A stretch of 64,000 nucleotides of DNA from Colwellia sp. (GCA_013215295.1 JABSOZ010000020.1:24273-88272), one strand, 5' to 3'; positions 1 through 10,132 are shown, counted from the stretch's first letter. The notes: generated by a model not told the origin, from the letters alone. A program made the numbers and translations.

Positions 1-47
1 CTTATTAGCCCCACATCGAATCAAAATATAACAAAAAGGTTATTTTT

Positions 48-1100
48 ATGAAAACTACAAATCAAAAAAGCACTGTTCAGGCCGCATTATATGTAGGTAA
101 TAAAAACTTTGAAATTGCTGAGGTACAAACGGTAGTACCAAAAGCAGATGAAGTTCGTTTGGCTGTTGGTTATGTTGGAATATGTGGTACTGATATGCAT
201 ATTTATCATGGCGTGATGGACCAACGTGTCGCTCCTCCTAAAGTTATTGGTCATGAAATGTCAGGCACCATTGTCGAAATTGGTGAAGATGTTAATGGTT
301 TTGCTCTGGGTGAAGAAGTAGTCGTTAGGCCGTTAGATTATTGTGGTGACTGCCCAGCTTGTCATTCAGGCCATAGCCATATTTGTCATAACCTTAAATT
401 TATGGGGATAGATACTCCCGGGGCTTTTCAGCATTTTTGGACAGTTAAAGCAAGAACGTTACATAAGTTACCCAAATCTGTATCACTTAAACAAGGCGCT
501 TTAATAGAGCCGCTTTCGGTTGCTTGTCACGACGTTGCGAGAGCAAGATTAGTCGCTGGTGAAAAAGCCGTCATCATTGGTGGTGGCCCTATCGGCCAAT
601 TGGTTGCACAAGTGGCTAAAAGCACCGGAGCAGAAGTATTAATTTCTGAAGTGAATGAATCGCGATTAGCGTTTGCCAAAGCTAACGGTATTCTTGCGGT
701 TAACCCAATCGAACAAGATCTCGCAGAATATGTATCAAGCTGGACTGAAGGAAAAGGCGCTGATGTGGTGTTTGAAGTTTCAGGCGTCAAGCAAGCCATT
801 GAAGCGATGACGGAGATTGCCGCTGTGCGTGGTCGAATATGTATGGTGGCAATTCACAGTGAAAAACCCGAGATAGACCTGTTTCAATTTTTCTGGAAAG
901 AGCTGGAATTATTAGGTGCACGGGTTTACGAACATCAAGACTTTGAGAAAGCGATAGCATTAATTGCCAATAAAGAAATTGATATTGAGCCTTATATTAC
1001 CTCGGTATCTGAATTGACTGATATTAAGCAAGCATTCGCACAAATGTCGGGTAATCCACAAGGGCTGAAAGCTTTAGTCTCTTGCCAAACAAAGTGTTAA
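48..1100 (+). CDS. Zinc-dependent medium-chain alcohol/polyol dehydrogenase
   Basis: 350-aa NAD(P)-dependent zinc dehydrogenase of the threonine/sorbitol/L-gulonate dehydrogenase type, cytoplasmic. Visible: catalytic-zinc residues C46 and the GHE at 68-70; structural-zinc cysteines C99, C102, C105 and C113; a Rossmann glycine motif GGGPIG at 178-183. An AAAAAGG ribosome site precedes the ATG. It is the first gene of a run with a KduD-type SDR (25-bp gap) and an aldehyde dehydrogenase, so the likely substrate is a sugar acid or polyol from algal or plant polysaccharide. The exact substrate cannot be read from sequence. Any upstream genes of the operon lie outside the window. Confidence 0.88.
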   Translation: MKTTNQKSTVQAALYVGNKNFEIAEVQTVVPKADEVRLAVGYVGICGTDMHIYHGVMDQRVAPPKVIGHEMSGTIVEIGEDVNGFALGEEVVVRPLDYCGDCPACHSGHSHICHNLKFMGIDTPGAFQHFWTVKARTLHKLPKSVSLKQGALIEPLSVACHDVARARLVAGEKAVIIGGGPIGQLVAQVAKSTGAEVLISEVNESRLAFAKANGILAVNPIEQDLAEYVSSWTEGKGADVVFEVSGVKQAIEAMTEIAAVRGRICMVAIHSEKPEIDLFQFFWKELELLGARVYEHQDFEKAIALIANKEIDIEPYITSVSELTDIKQAFAQMSGNPQGLKALVSCQTKC

Positions 1101-1125
1101 TAATTAGCAGTAGGAAATTGAAACG

Positions 1126-1890
1126 ATGATCTTAAATAAATTTAGTTTAACGGGTAAAGTTGCGCTAGTAACTGGCTGCAAACGAGGTATAGGAAAATCA
1201 ATGGCCTTAGCCTTGGCAGAAGCAGGAGCTGACATTATTGGAGTCTCGGCTACATTAGAAGAAGGCTCTGAAATTTCGGCATTAGTGACTAAACTTGGTA
1301 GGAAGTTTGATGCTTATAAATGCGACTTTAGTCAACGTGATGATCTTTATCAGTTCATTAATAAAGTAAAAGAAAATCATCCGGTCATTGATATTTTAGT
1401 CAACAATGCTGGCACTATATTAAGAGCGCCAGCGGCAGAGCATAGTGACGAATTGTTTGATACTGTAATGGAAGTTAACCTTAATGCTCAATTTATTTTA
1501 AGTAGAGAGATTGGCAAAGGGATGTTGAGCCGACAAGCAGGAAAAATCATTTTTACCGCTTCGTTACTGACATACCAAGGTGGGATCACCGTTCCTGGCT
1601 ATGCAGCAAGTAAAGGTGCAATTGGTCAATTGGTTATGGCTTTATCCAATGAATGGGCGTCGCAAGGGATCAATGTTAATGCCATTGCTCCGGGGTATAT
1701 TGCTACCGATAACACGCAAGCACTAAGAAGTGATAGCGAGCGTAGCGCGTCAATATTAAATCGAATCCCTCAAGGACGTTGGGGAAAACCGGAAGACTTT
1801 ATGGGGCCTGTGGTGTTTTTAGCCTCAGACGCTTCAACATATATGAATGGTAGTACTGTCCTTGTGGACGGTGGCTGGATGGGAAGATAA
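1126..1890 (+). CDS. kduD: 2-dehydro-3-deoxy-D-gluconate 5-dehydrogenase (KduD-type SDR)
   Basis: 254-aa classical short-chain dehydrogenase. Cofactor motif TGCKRGIG at 16-23, NNAG at 93-96, and catalytic S146, Y159 and K163. The N-terminus ([17 protein letters not shown]) and the C-terminal stretch around [16 protein letters not shown] match KduD as I remember it from E. coli. KduD interconverts 2-keto-3-deoxygluconate and 2,5-diketo-3-deoxygluconate in uronate (pectin, alginate, ulvan) breakdown. It ends 2 bases before the aldehyde dehydrogenase start, so the two are co-transcribed and probably coupled. A paralogue acting on a deoxy-sugar acid, such as 2-keto-3-deoxy-L-fuconate, is a possible alternative. 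Confidence 0.8.
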   Translation: MILNKFSLTGKVALVTGCKRGIGKSMALALAEAGADIIGVSATLEEGSEISALVTKLGRKFDAYKCDFSQRDDLYQFINKVKENHPVIDILVNNAGTILRAPAAEHSDELFDTVMEVNLNAQFILSREIGKGMLSRQAGKIIFTASLLTYQGGITVPGYAASKGAIGQLVMALSNEWASQGINVNAIAPGYIATDNTQALRSDSERSASILNRIPQGRWGKPEDFMGPVVFLASDASTYMNGSTVLVDGGWMGR

Positions 1891-1892
1891 CA

Positions 1893-3344
1893 ATGATTAA
1901 AATAAAAAACAACGTACACTTTATCGGTGGCGAATATACTACGTCTAAATGGGATGGAGAAATTCCAGTATATAACCCAAGTACCGGCGAGAAATTAGGT
2001 TGTATACCTGAAGGTTGCATTGATGATGCTCAAAATGCTCTAGAAGTAGCAAATGAAGCACAAAAATCATGGCGTAAATTTACTGCTCGAAATAGAGCTA
2101 AGATATTACGAAAATTTGCTGCGGGTATTCGTGCACAAGCAAATGATCTTGCTCACTTATTAGTACTAGAACAAGGAAAGTTGCTCTCTGTTGCCGAAGG
2201 TGAAGTAGAAGCTACCGCAACATTTATTGAATATGCTTGTGATAATGCATTAACGATGGAAGGTGATATTTTAGCTTCCGATAATGAAGGTGAAAAACTT
2301 TACATTCATAAATACCCGAAAGGAGTAGTCGTTGGCATCACGGCTTGGAATTTTCCTTTAGCACTAGCCGGAAGGAAAATTGGACCTGCTCTGATCACCG
2401 GTAATAGCATTATCATAAAACCGACTGCCGAAACACCATTAGCCACGTTAGAGCTAGGTAAAATAGCGAATGAGGCTGGTATTCCTGCCGGTGTACTAAA
2501 TATAGTGAATGGCAATGGCTCGGTTGTTGGGAAGTATCTATGTGAAAGTCCTCTCACTAAAATGATCACCATGACAGGCAGTACCAAGGCCGGGCAATCA
2601 ATTTATCATAGCAGCGCTGAACATTTGACTCATGTCATGCTTGAATTGGGTGGAAAAGCACCTTTTATCGTGATGAACGACGTTAATATCGACAATGCGG
2701 TTGAAGATTTATTTTGGGCTAGATTTGCGAATTGTGGACAAGTTTGTACTTGTGCAGAGCGACTTTATCTTCATGAAGATATTTACGATGAATTTATGGG
2801 TAAACTGATCAACAAAGTTAGCCAATTAAAAGTAGGCGACCCGTTAGATCCAACTACTGGAATGGGGCCTAAAGTTAATCAACGAGAAGTCGACTTTATT
2901 GATGGGCAAGTAATACAAGCAGTTGAAGAAGGTGCGACCATTGCTTTTGGTGGCAAAAGAGCCAAAGTCGAAGGATTTGAAGATGGGGCATGGTACCAAC
3001 CGACCGTCTTAGAAAATGTCACTCAAGAGATGACTATTATTCATGAAGAGAGCTTTGGGCCAATTTTACCTGTGGTAAAGATTAGTTCAATAGAACAAGC
3101 TATACATTACAGTAATGATTGTGAATTCGGCTTGTCTGCCTATCTTTATACCAATAATTTGGCATGGATAGAAAAATGCACAGATGAATTGGAAGTCGGT
3201 GAAATTTATGTCAATCGAAGTATTGGGGAACAGCATCAAGGTTTTCATTACGGCTTAAAAATGAGTGGTTGTGGCGGGGAAGATGGCAAGTATGGTTTGG
3301 AACAATACCTTGATAAAAAGACTGTTTATCTAAATCATTGTTAA
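1893..3344 (+). CDS. Aldehyde dehydrogenase, lactaldehyde/glycolaldehyde dehydrogenase type
   Basis: 483-aa NAD-dependent aldehyde dehydrogenase. Active-site N153 (WNFP), general base E251 in ELGGK and nucleophile C285 in [10 protein letters not shown] are all present. The C-terminal [13 protein letters not shown] segment resembles E. coli AldA, which oxidises L-lactaldehyde to lactate in fucose and rhamnose catabolism. Together with the preceding SDR and zinc dehydrogenase it suggests catabolism of a deoxy-sugar or uronic acid. The start is 2 bases after the kduD stop. An imperfect hairpin follows the stop. Confidence 0.85.
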   Translation: MIKIKNNVHFIGGEYTTSKWDGEIPVYNPSTGEKLGCIPEGCIDDAQNALEVANEAQKSWRKFTARNRAKILRKFAAGIRAQANDLAHLLVLEQGKLLSVAEGEVEATATFIEYACDNALTMEGDILASDNEGEKLYIHKYPKGVVVGITAWNFPLALAGRKIGPALITGNSIIIKPTAETPLATLELGKIANEAGIPAGVLNIVNGNGSVVGKYLCESPLTKMITMTGSTKAGQSIYHSSAEHLTHVMLELGGKAPFIVMNDVNIDNAVEDLFWARFANCGQVCTCAERLYLHEDIYDEFMGKLINKVSQLKVGDPLDPTTGMGPKVNQREVDFIDGQVIQAVEEGATIAFGGKRAKVEGFEDGAWYQPTVLENVTQEMTIIHEESFGPILPVVKISSIEQAIHYSNDCEFGLSAYLYTNNLAWIEKCTDELEVGEIYVNRSIGEQHQGFHYGLKMSGCGGEDGKYGLEQYLDKKTVYLNHC

Positions 3345-3366
3345 CAATTTATTGTAACCTTGTTAT

Positions 3367-3398
3367 CATGGGCACTTACTATTAAGTAGTGCCCCATA
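3367..3398 (+). terminator. Imperfect hairpin after aldehyde dehydrogenase gene
   Basis: GGGCAC (3370-3375) pairs with GTGCCC (3389-3394), with extra pairing in the loop and in the flanking AT/AT bases. It lies between the dehydrogenase stop and the GntR gene. There is no clean U-tract, so it may be a weak terminator or an operator for the downstream regulator. Confidence 0.4.
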
Positions 3399-3429
3399 AT
3401 TTATGGTTTCTTTAAGGACGAAATAAGTC

Positions 3430-4038
3430 ATGCTTGACTCAACTGCAATTGTCTCAGTACGCGAACAAATAGCACGTCAATTACGTGCTGATATTATTAA
3501 CGGTGTTTTAACTGAAAAAACGAAACTAAAAGAACAAGAACTAGCGGCTCGTTTTAATGTTTCTCGTGGTCCTGTGCGAGATGTTCTACTTCAGTTAACG
3601 AAAGAAGGCTTACTTATTTCAAAAAATAATTGTGGCGTAATCGTTAACAGTGCGCCAAAAGCTGAGTTACAACCATTAATGGTAAATTTACGGGTGAAAA
3701 TCGAAAGTCATGCGATAAAGATAACCATCAATGAATTAACCGAAGAAGATTTTAATCATCTTGATAATATTCTGGCGACGATGACTAAGGCTTTTGAAGA
3801 AGAAAATTACTCTCTAGTCACCGAAACTGATATGGCTTTTCATCGTTATTTAGTGCATAAAGCAGGTGGTGATGATTTAGTTAATTTATGGCAGCCTGTT
3901 ATTTATCGTATGCGCATGAACTATAAACGTATCAGTACCCCAAAAGAGTGTTTTGAAGAACATAATCAGCTACTCACTTATTTAAAAAATAAAGAATTAA
4001 AGTTAGCTTTAGCGTCACTTAAAGACAACGTTAAATGA
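3430..4038 (+). CDS. GntR-family transcriptional regulator, FCD (FadR/VanR) type
   Basis: 202-aa DNA-binding regulator. An N-terminal winged helix-turn-helix spans about residues 8-70, with the family signature LKEQELAARFNVSRGPVRDVL. An all-helical FCD ligand domain follows, with metal-binding-type residues in DMAFHRYL (about 137-144) and EEHNQLL near the end. It is a little shorter than most relatives (about 220-240 aa), stopping right after the last FCD helix. Position directly after the sugar-acid genes makes it their likely local regulator, sensing a pathway intermediate. AAGGA lies about 11 bases before the ATG. Confidence 0.83.
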   Translation: MLDSTAIVSVREQIARQLRADIINGVLTEKTKLKEQELAARFNVSRGPVRDVLLQLTKEGLLISKNNCGVIVNSAPKAELQPLMVNLRVKIESHAIKITINELTEEDFNHLDNILATMTKAFEEENYSLVTETDMAFHRYLVHKAGGDDLVNLWQPVIYRMRMNYKRISTPKECFEEHNQLLTYLKNKELKLALASLKDNVK

Positions 4039-4608
4039 CCGTTTGCTTAAAAGACTGCTGAAACAGCTATTAACTAATAAAAATTCAAGTCGATGTTGTA
4101 ATGGTCAGTATGTTTCTGCAGAGGATCTACAGTAATCTTATTTATATTGAACAGACGTAGAGGTTGATCCCTAGAGGGTGAATACACTTCATCATAAAAA
4201 GAGTATTCACCAGTAAAATCACTAGCCGTATAATAACTATAAAAATAATAATGAAATCAAGCTATAGAGTATTTTTCATCGGCCTGATTCCCCAGAGCTT
4301 CTTTAATTTATCCCCTTCATTTACCGAAAAAACTAAATTTTTTGATTTCTATTTAATGGACGGGTGAAAACCGATCATTGCCCTATAAAGTCTATTGCTA
4401 TAAATTATCTAGCTTATAAAAATTATTTAGCTTCAAGAGAACCGATAAATCGATGTGACTTCTATTTGAAGAATGGCAATACGTACTTACCTCTGGACAT
4501 ACTTTAAAGAAAATATTGTCCCTTAAGAACAAACTCAATTACCGATGAATATGAGTAATTTAATGCACGAATTCTAATAATAAAGTAAAAAACAAGGTCA
4601 GATTCACT
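4039..4608. other. 570-bp intergenic stretch without a convincing gene
   Basis: No ORF with coding character was found. It contains a perfect 9-bp inverted repeat (GGTGAATAC 4177-4185 / GTATTCACC 4203-4211). It also contains a 38-codon ORF at 4251-4367 with no ribosome site. The rest is AT-rich sequence without recognisable features. It may be a decayed gene plus the promoter of the downstream lipoprotein gene. Confidence 0.5.
4177..4211. repeat. Perfect 9-bp inverted repeat, 17-base loop
   Basis: GGTGAATAC at 4177-4185 is the exact reverse complement of GTATTCACC at 4203-4211. It is isolated in a non-coding gap. Terminator, operator or remnant; the sequence does not decide. Confidence 0.45.
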
Positions 4609-5715
4609 ATGTTTAAACAGTTATTATTCATTACTATTAACTTATCTTTTTTAGGTTTATGTGCTTGTGGCGGAGGGAGTAATGCTACTGAAGTTATTGT
4701 TACAGAACCCATTGAATATCATTATGAGATCCCGACTCAAACAGCCGATGGCTGGCCTGTGGCGTCATTATATGATAACGGTTTTGACGTCGCTAATATC
4801 GAAACGCTGATTAGCTCAATGAAAAAAGGGGCTTATCCAGAAATCGATGGCATCTTAGTTGCCCAATCAGGTTCATTATTGTTGGAACAATATTTCAACG
4901 GTTACTCTCAAGATAAACGACACGAAACGCAATCAGCGATAAAAAGTTTTGACTCCGCAGTAGTGGGTATTTTACGTGACCAACAATATTTTCAATCAGT
5001 AGATCAACCCATTAAAGACTTCTTTCCTGAGCTGCAAGAAATAGATTGGAGCGGTTCGAAAGAGGATATGACTTTAGCAGACTTGTTAACTATGCGTTCT
5101 GGGTTAGATTGTCTTGAAAATCAAGAGAGTAACTGTAACTCATCTAACCTCAATCAAAGCACGAATTGGGCAGAATTTACCTTAGCGCAAGAAATGGCAA
5201 CACAGCCGGGAAGTTATTTTTCTTATTTTTCTGGGTTACCCCTTGTGATGCACCGAATAATAGAAAATCAAACTGGCTTGTCATTTACTGAGTTTATTGA
5301 CAAAAATTTATTCGTACCTTTAGGTATAGTAAACTATAAATTTGACAGCTCACCGAGTGGCGAAGCACTGGGCGCTCATATGTTACCCAGAGATATGGCA
5401 AAATTTGGCCAACTTTATTTAAATAAAGGACATTGGATGGGCCAACAAATAATATCGTCACAGTGGATAACAGAGTCTACTCAAGCGAGCGTTGAAGATG
5501 GCCAATGGTTAGAGCAATTCAAATATGGATATTGGTGGTGGTTGTTTGACGGTAAAAAAGCAAACAGATCATTTAGCTTCGTTGGCGCCCGAGGGGCAAA
5601 GGGACAATGGATTATACTATTTCCCGAGCGAGAACTACTCATAGTGTTTACAGGTAATAAAGATAGCGATGCCGTTTTTGATATTATCGAAAAATATTTT
5701 TATTTAGCTGACTAA
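4609..5715 (+). CDS. Serine hydrolase, class C beta-lactamase-like lipoprotein
   Basis: 368 aa. The N-terminus has a lipobox LCAC, which would lipidate C20, followed by a Gly/Ser linker, so it is probably an envelope-anchored periplasmic protein. The penicillin-binding/beta-lactamase fold shows the nucleophile motif S109-A-I-K112. A Y-x-S variant of the second motif lies near residue 206 (YFS) and a late Gly-rich GARGAKG replaces the KTG box. Such proteins are usually esterases, peptidases or D-aminopeptidase-like enzymes rather than true beta-lactamases. A binding-protein gene follows after 49 bases in the same direction. Confidence 0.8.
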   Translation: MFKQLLFITINLSFLGLCACGGGSNATEVIVTEPIEYHYEIPTQTADGWPVASLYDNGFDVANIETLISSMKKGAYPEIDGILVAQSGSLLLEQYFNGYSQDKRHETQSAIKSFDSAVVGILRDQQYFQSVDQPIKDFFPELQEIDWSGSKEDMTLADLLTMRSGLDCLENQESNCNSSNLNQSTNWAEFTLAQEMATQPGSYFSYFSGLPLVMHRIIENQTGLSFTEFIDKNLFVPLGIVNYKFDSSPSGEALGAHMLPRDMAKFGQLYLNKGHWMGQQIISSQWITESTQASVEDGQWLEQFKYGYWWWLFDGKKANRSFSFVGARGAKGQWIILFPERELLIVFTGNKDSDAVFDIIEKYFYLAD

Positions 5716-5764
5716 ATAATTGCGTAAATAAACGAACAATAGAAGTGGATATAATATTAGACAT

Positions 5765-6508
5765 ATGAAATTAATAAAAATAATATTTGTTGTGATGTTT
5801 CACATCCAAATGGTGCAGGCAGAAACAATTAAGGTCGCTGCAATTGACTGGTGCCCACAAATTTGTGTCGATGAAACGAGACCAGGTTATACCGTAGAAT
5901 TAATAAAAAAAATATTTCAAGACAGTGAATACACTTTAGAAATAGATCTATTCCCGTGGAGCCGCGCGATAAAATACGTTTCTGAAGGAAAATACGACGC
6001 TTTACTTGCTCCGGCTAAAAAAGAAGCGCCACTTTTAATTTTTCCAAACTTCCCTGTAGGTCACCAACGAATGTGCTTTTTTATCGATGCCAACAGCGCT
6101 TGGCGCTATGAAAACAAGCAGAGTTTACAAGGCCTAAAAATAGGTATTGCCAACGATGCCTCCATAGAAGAGCTCAATAGTTATATCAAAGAACACCCCG
6201 AACAATTCAATTACCAGCCTTATCACGAACGTTTTGTTGCTCAAAATGTGGGGAAGTTATTAAAAAAACGCATTGATACTTTTATATTCACGAAAAACAC
6301 AACGCTTTATGAACTTAGAGAGGAAAATTTACATCACAAAATAAAAAGTGCGGGCTGTGTATCTGAAGCCGAAATATTTTTAGCGTTTACACCGGCCGAC
6401 AAAAAAAAGCAGCAGATCAATAAAATGATAAACTACTTTAACAAACGTATGGCCATATTAATAAATACCGGTGAAATAAATAAACTTCACCAAAAATATG
6501 ATATTTAG
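5765..6508 (+). CDS. Family-3 periplasmic solute-binding protein
   Basis: 247 aa with a short cleavable signal peptide ending near VQA (residues 17-19). It is followed by the SBP_bac_3 layout: the strand/helix start ETIKVAAIDWCPQ, PGYTVELIKKIFQ, and the hinge segment LKIGIANDASIEEL. It has no permease or ATPase beside it. In this group of marine gammaproteobacteria such orphan binding proteins are common, and they may act as sensors or amino-acid scavengers rather than as part of a dedicated ABC importer. Ligand unknown. Confidence 0.78.
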   Translation: MKLIKIIFVVMFHIQMVQAETIKVAAIDWCPQICVDETRPGYTVELIKKIFQDSEYTLEIDLFPWSRAIKYVSEGKYDALLAPAKKEAPLLIFPNFPVGHQRMCFFIDANSAWRYENKQSLQGLKIGIANDASIEELNSYIKEHPEQFNYQPYHERFVAQNVGKLLKKRIDTFIFTKNTTLYELREENLHHKIKSAGCVSEAEIFLAFTPADKKKQQINKMINYFNKRMAILINTGEINKLHQKYDI

Positions 6509-6537
6509 CAGACGAATCACCAAGGTTTTAAAGATAA

Positions 6538-6576
6538 GCTGAATCATAAACACAATATCACTCTTTATGATTCAGC
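6538..6576. terminator. Bidirectional hairpin terminator between convergent genes
   Basis: A perfect 13-bp stem: GCTGAATCATAAA (6538-6550) with TTTATGATTCAGC (6564-6576), 13-base loop. It sits between the convergent binding-protein and DUF3857 genes, 30 bases after one stop and 20 before the other. Confidence 0.7.
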
Positions 6577-6596
6577 CTGCAATGAACAAATATGGT

Positions 6597-9596
6597 TTAA
6601 AGGCTATTGCTCACTTTATTCAAATCCCAAAGTGCTTTTAATTTATCGACGAATAATTTATCCCTTTCCTTTGTTGAAGAAACAAATAATTCAAAGTTAG
6701 AATCATCAAACCTAATAATGGTAATTATGGTGTCTGCGTCTTTTTTAGACGCATGCTTTACCTTAATATCTTTGATGTCTATAAATGTGGCTTTTTCAAT
6801 TTGAAGACCGTCATTGTCATCTTGCCAATATGAAAAAACATGCTGGTCAGTAACGCCATTTCCTTCACCTCGAATACTGAGAAATCCATCACTGTAAAAA
6901 TAATGTATCGTTTCATCCGCAGACACAACGTCCTTTCTGTAGAGGTACTTCATGTCATGTTGCATAATATCATGCTGAGAAATAACTGAATCGCTAGGTA
7001 TAAGCGGTGTTTTTTTGGCAATAACAAACCCTAACAAGGGAAGGTATAATATGATGGCAATAATACTTTGAACATTCCACATGGAGTTGTAGCGATATGC
7101 TTTACTGTCTTGATGATTCACATTGTTAATGTATTTCACAAAAGGAATAAAAAACAAAGGTAATAACAAGGTGAGTAAACTCAAAGCGCCATATTCTATG
7201 TAACTTCCTATCAATGTGAAGACAAAATAAACGAGAGCAAAAATGATAGCAATAACAGGCAGCATTACTTTATTTTTATCAAAGCGTTCAACACTATCAT
7301 TTTTCAATGCTAAAAATAGTGGATAAAACCAGAAGATAGCAAATATTGCACGGGCAATTGGCATCAACTCGCTTTGTTGCTTTTGCTTTATAATGTTCCA
7401 ATTTCTGTACATCCAATAAGCACTGTAAAACCCCATTGTAAACAAGGATAAAACTAAAAACTTAACCGGTGCCACAGGAAAAAAATGACTTTCAGGAAAA
7501 TCAGGACGTTTACTCGACTCTATTCGCCAGCTGACAATAAAAGCAAGAAAACCAATAACGTAAAGCAAAACAGCTTCCATCACCCAATTATCTAAAAGAT
7601 CTTTTTTAAATTCTTCAACATCATCTTTTTTTTCTGCAAATTTAATAATGCCGTAATAAGCTTTGTCTCTTAATAAGTCTCTGGCAGTAAGATAATTATC
7701 AATTTGATTAGCTGGAATATGATCAGTTTTAGAGCGGTACTCATAGGTTAGGCTTAAGGTATCATCAACAAAAGTCACCTTGCGTTCAAAAAAGAAAAAA
7801 TCGTTGTCTTCAACAAAAGCTTCATTGTCGAAATCCCAGCCATTTTCTTTAAATATAACCGTGGTTTTATTGATAATATTATTAGGGTAGTCGAACCATA
7901 GCGGTACATTTCTTGTCTGTTGCTTAGGCTTATAAACCGCATTTCTAATATTTGAAGGATAGAAGTCGCTTTCGTAATCTACATCACCTTTTTCCCAAAA
8001 TTCATTAATAGAATAACTTTCTGTTAATTTCAAAACACCTGATATGGTATCGGTAGAAATTTCAATTGCAGCAGTTGAGGTTAATTTAGGATATGTCCGT
8101 TGGTAAAAGACTTTAAAGTCTTGAGTCAGCTTCTTTTTACCGTCACGTTCAATTCTCCCTTGTTGCGTTTGTGCTTTATCACCTAAGTATTTACTCACTA
8201 CACTATACGAAGTCGCTTGATCAACACCTTCAGGAATAGTGAAAATTTCTTCAACATGGGTATAAGTATTTTGCCCATTGCTCGCCATAGACGTTAAAGC
8301 TGTTTCACCCGACTTAACAACCAAAGCATAACCATAATCAGGCTGAAAAAGATGAGCTAACTGCCCTTCTTGGTAGCTTAAGGTTGGATCTAACCAAATA
8401 CGTTCGCCATTAAATTGCAGTGTCACGATAACGTGATTAAATAAATTAACCGCAGGTAACTTCTCAGCCAATAACTTAGTATCTTCGGTATCAACCAGTG
8501 CAGGGAAAGCCTCAATACCCAGTGCTTTTAGCAGCGTAATGAACAACAAGGCTTTGTCTTTACAATCTCCGTACCTTAACGCTAGAGTTTCATGAGCAGG
8601 TGTTGGTATATGTGAATTTACGCCCATCTCCAAGCCAACATAACGTATGTTGTCTTGAGTATATTTTAATGCTGCGGTAATTTGCTCCGCTTGGTTAGCG
8701 CTGTTTTGTTTAATCTCATTAGCAAGCTCAACAATACTGTTATGCAGTTCACTTGGTAAGTATAAAGTTTCGGCCCAAACAACGACATCTTGCCAGTTTT
8801 TGCTTTCGCTAAACGATATTGAACCATAACCGTCATACCACCCTGGCACTTCCCCAGCCGTTGAAAGTGTTTCAGCATTATTCATATGCACTTGGTATTC
8901 TGTAAACTCACCCAACTTTTGTTCTTTTATATCGGCAGTGATATTGCGAGTGCTTAAAAATAACGGCGTACTTTTTCCCCAAAGTATGCGAACAAATTGA
9001 TCCCTTACTGGCACGCTCCAATTCAGCGAACGACTGTAAGCAAAAATCCCTTTGTAAACAGGATTGTTTCCATAGCGGGTGAAACTATAATCAATGGTGT
9101 CACCCATTTGAATGTCATCAATAAGAATATTAAGCGTTAAAGAGCCGTTATAAATTTGGTTTTCTAATTCAGTTTCACGGTTTAATAATGATATTTTTGC
9201 ACTCGACAATTTATCAATGCGTTCACCGTTTCGAAAAATGAATAAAGTATTCAGTGTGAGCTTTTGGTAAGTAGGATCATAATCAATATTTATTTGTGAG
9301 GTATAATCAACGCCAGCTTGATTCACAACGGTTTCAACGTAACGAAAGTACGAAACTATTTTCTCCGTCGCTGACACTTTCTTTTGTGAATCGAGTAATT
9401 GATAAAATACGCCGTCGTTGATTTCGTCAACGGGAATATCTTGTGTCAGTGTAATGTCACGGATCTCGACCCAAGTTGGGGCGGCTTCGATGTGAATGTC
9501 ATCATATTTTTCAGCGTGAAGTAAACCGCTTAGCAATAGGAAAAGAACGGTAATGACACTTGTTTTTATTCGAGGTAAATTATTGAAAAATTGCAA
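6597..9596 (-). CDS. DUF3857 / transglutaminase-like membrane protein
   Basis: 999 aa. Signal peptide or anchor at about 12-28, a DUF3857 beta-rich region (about 50-250), then a transglutaminase-like domain. The papain-like triad is visible as C345 (YGDCKDKA), H388 (FNHVIV) and D403 (WLDPT). The C-terminal third holds several membrane helices (about 675-870), including a DUF4234-like segment with GFYSAYWMYRNW. A final soluble domain follows. The start is a TTG at 9596, supported by an AAAAGGA ribosome site 8 bases upstream; no ATG would preserve the signal peptide. Envelope location with the catalytic domain in the periplasm is inferred. The substrate is unknown. Confidence 0.8.
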   Translation of the reverse strand: MQFFNNLPRIKTSVITVLFLLLSGLLHAEKYDDIHIEAAPTWVEIRDITLTQDIPVDEINDGVFYQLLDSQKKVSATEKIVSYFRYVETVVNQAGVDYTSQINIDYDPTYQKLTLNTLFIFRNGERIDKLSSAKISLLNRETELENQIYNGSLTLNILIDDIQMGDTIDYSFTRYGNNPVYKGIFAYSRSLNWSVPVRDQFVRILWGKSTPLFLSTRNITADIKEQKLGEFTEYQVHMNNAETLSTAGEVPGWYDGYGSISFSESKNWQDVVVWAETLYLPSELHNSIVELANEIKQNSANQAEQITAALKYTQDNIRYVGLEMGVNSHIPTPAHETLALRYGDCKDKALLFITLLKALGIEAFPALVDTEDTKLLAEKLPAVNLFNHVIVTLQFNGERIWLDPTLSYQEGQLAHLFQPDYGYALVVKSGETALTSMASNGQNTYTHVEEIFTIPEGVDQATSYSVVSKYLGDKAQTQQGRIERDGKKKLTQDFKVFYQRTYPKLTSTAAIEISTDTISGVLKLTESYSINEFWEKGDVDYESDFYPSNIRNAVYKPKQQTRNVPLWFDYPNNIINKTTVIFKENGWDFDNEAFVEDNDFFFFERKVTFVDDTLSLTYEYRSKTDHIPANQIDNYLTARDLLRDKAYYGIIKFAEKKDDVEEFKKDLLDNWVMEAVLLYVIGFLAFIVSWRIESSKRPDFPESHFFPVAPVKFLVLSLFTMGFYSAYWMYRNWNIIKQKQQSELMPIARAIFAIFWFYPLFLALKNDSVERFDKNKVMLPVIAIIFALVYFVFTLIGSYIEYGALSLLTLLLPLFFIPFVKYINNVNHQDSKAYRYNSMWNVQSIIAIILYLPLLGFVIAKKTPLIPSDSVISQHDIMQHDMKYLYRKDVVSADETIHYFYSDGFLSIRGEGNGVTDQHVFSYWQDDNDGLQIEKATFIDIKDIKVKHASKKDADTIITIIRFDDSNFELFVSSTKERDKLFVDKLKALWDLNKVSNSL

Positions 9597-9776
9597 AAAA
9601 AATCCTTTTATTTTTATTATCCTGCTAGTTTGCCTTTAAAGAGGACAATATAGCAATATTTTAAGCCTACTTTGATACATCAGTATTAAGCTGAGTAAAA
9701 AGTAACGTAAGGCTAATTTTTTCTTGGTATGATTATCAAGCCTACTTCATGGCATATCATAAAAGAGTATATTCGG

Positions 9777-9992
9777 ATGACTATAAATCTAGACGCCAGC
9801 CACTGCCCTCTTTGCCAACAGGATAACCGTTGTGATGTTGCTTCACCACAAGGTTGTTGGTGTTCGCTAGAAAAAGTCCCTAACGCATTAATACAACAAG
9901 TACCTGATGATAAAAAAGGTCAAAGCTGTATTTGCCAAACGTGCATAAAAAAATTCAACTTAACTAAAGAAGATAACTTCACAGCACTTTAA
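9777..9992 (+). CDS. Small cysteine-rich CWC-type protein
   Basis: 71 aa from the ATG at 9777 (an upstream in-frame ATG at 9729 would add 16 residues). Eight cysteines occur in CPLC, CD, GCWC, CIC and CIKK contexts, matching the 'cysteine-rich CWC' small-protein family. The likely role is structural zinc or metal binding; function unknown. It is read away from the DUF3857 gene. The downstream 140 bases carry a LytTR-type site belonging to the next gene. Confidence 0.65.
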   Translation: MTINLDASHCPLCQQDNRCDVASPQGCWCSLEKVPNALIQQVPDDKKGQSCICQTCIKKFNLTKEDNFTAL

Positions 9993-10014
9993 GCCATCTT
10001 TTAACTCTCTTTTA

Positions 10015-10042
10015 ACCACCCATCATTTTTTCTAACCGCTCA
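10015..10042 (+). promoter_or_regulatory. LytTR-type direct-repeat binding site 1
   Basis: ACCACCCA (10015-10022), exactly 13 bases, then CCGCTCA (10036-10042). This fits the BtsR/YehT-type pattern ACC(G/A)CT(C/T)A-N13-CC(G/A)CT(C/T)A, as remembered, with one mismatch. It lies about 90 bases upstream of the CPBP gene at 10133. The same arrangement recurs at 12642-12669. Confidence 0.65.
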
Positions 10043-10132
10043 TCACTTTGTGCCACTTCAATCATTATTATTATCTATGCTAGCAACATAAAGTTATATC
10101 GATTAACCCCACAAAAACATAGATGGAATAAA

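Noticed and set aside
4251..4367. 38-codon ORF in the 570-bp gap
   Set aside because: No ribosome site, no recognisable protein features, and an AT-rich gap in which such ORFs are expected by chance.
4609..5715. True class C beta-lactamase (antibiotic resistance)
   Set aside because: Lipoprotein anchor, YFS in place of the Y-x-N box and GARG in place of KTG point to a serine hydrolase of other specificity.
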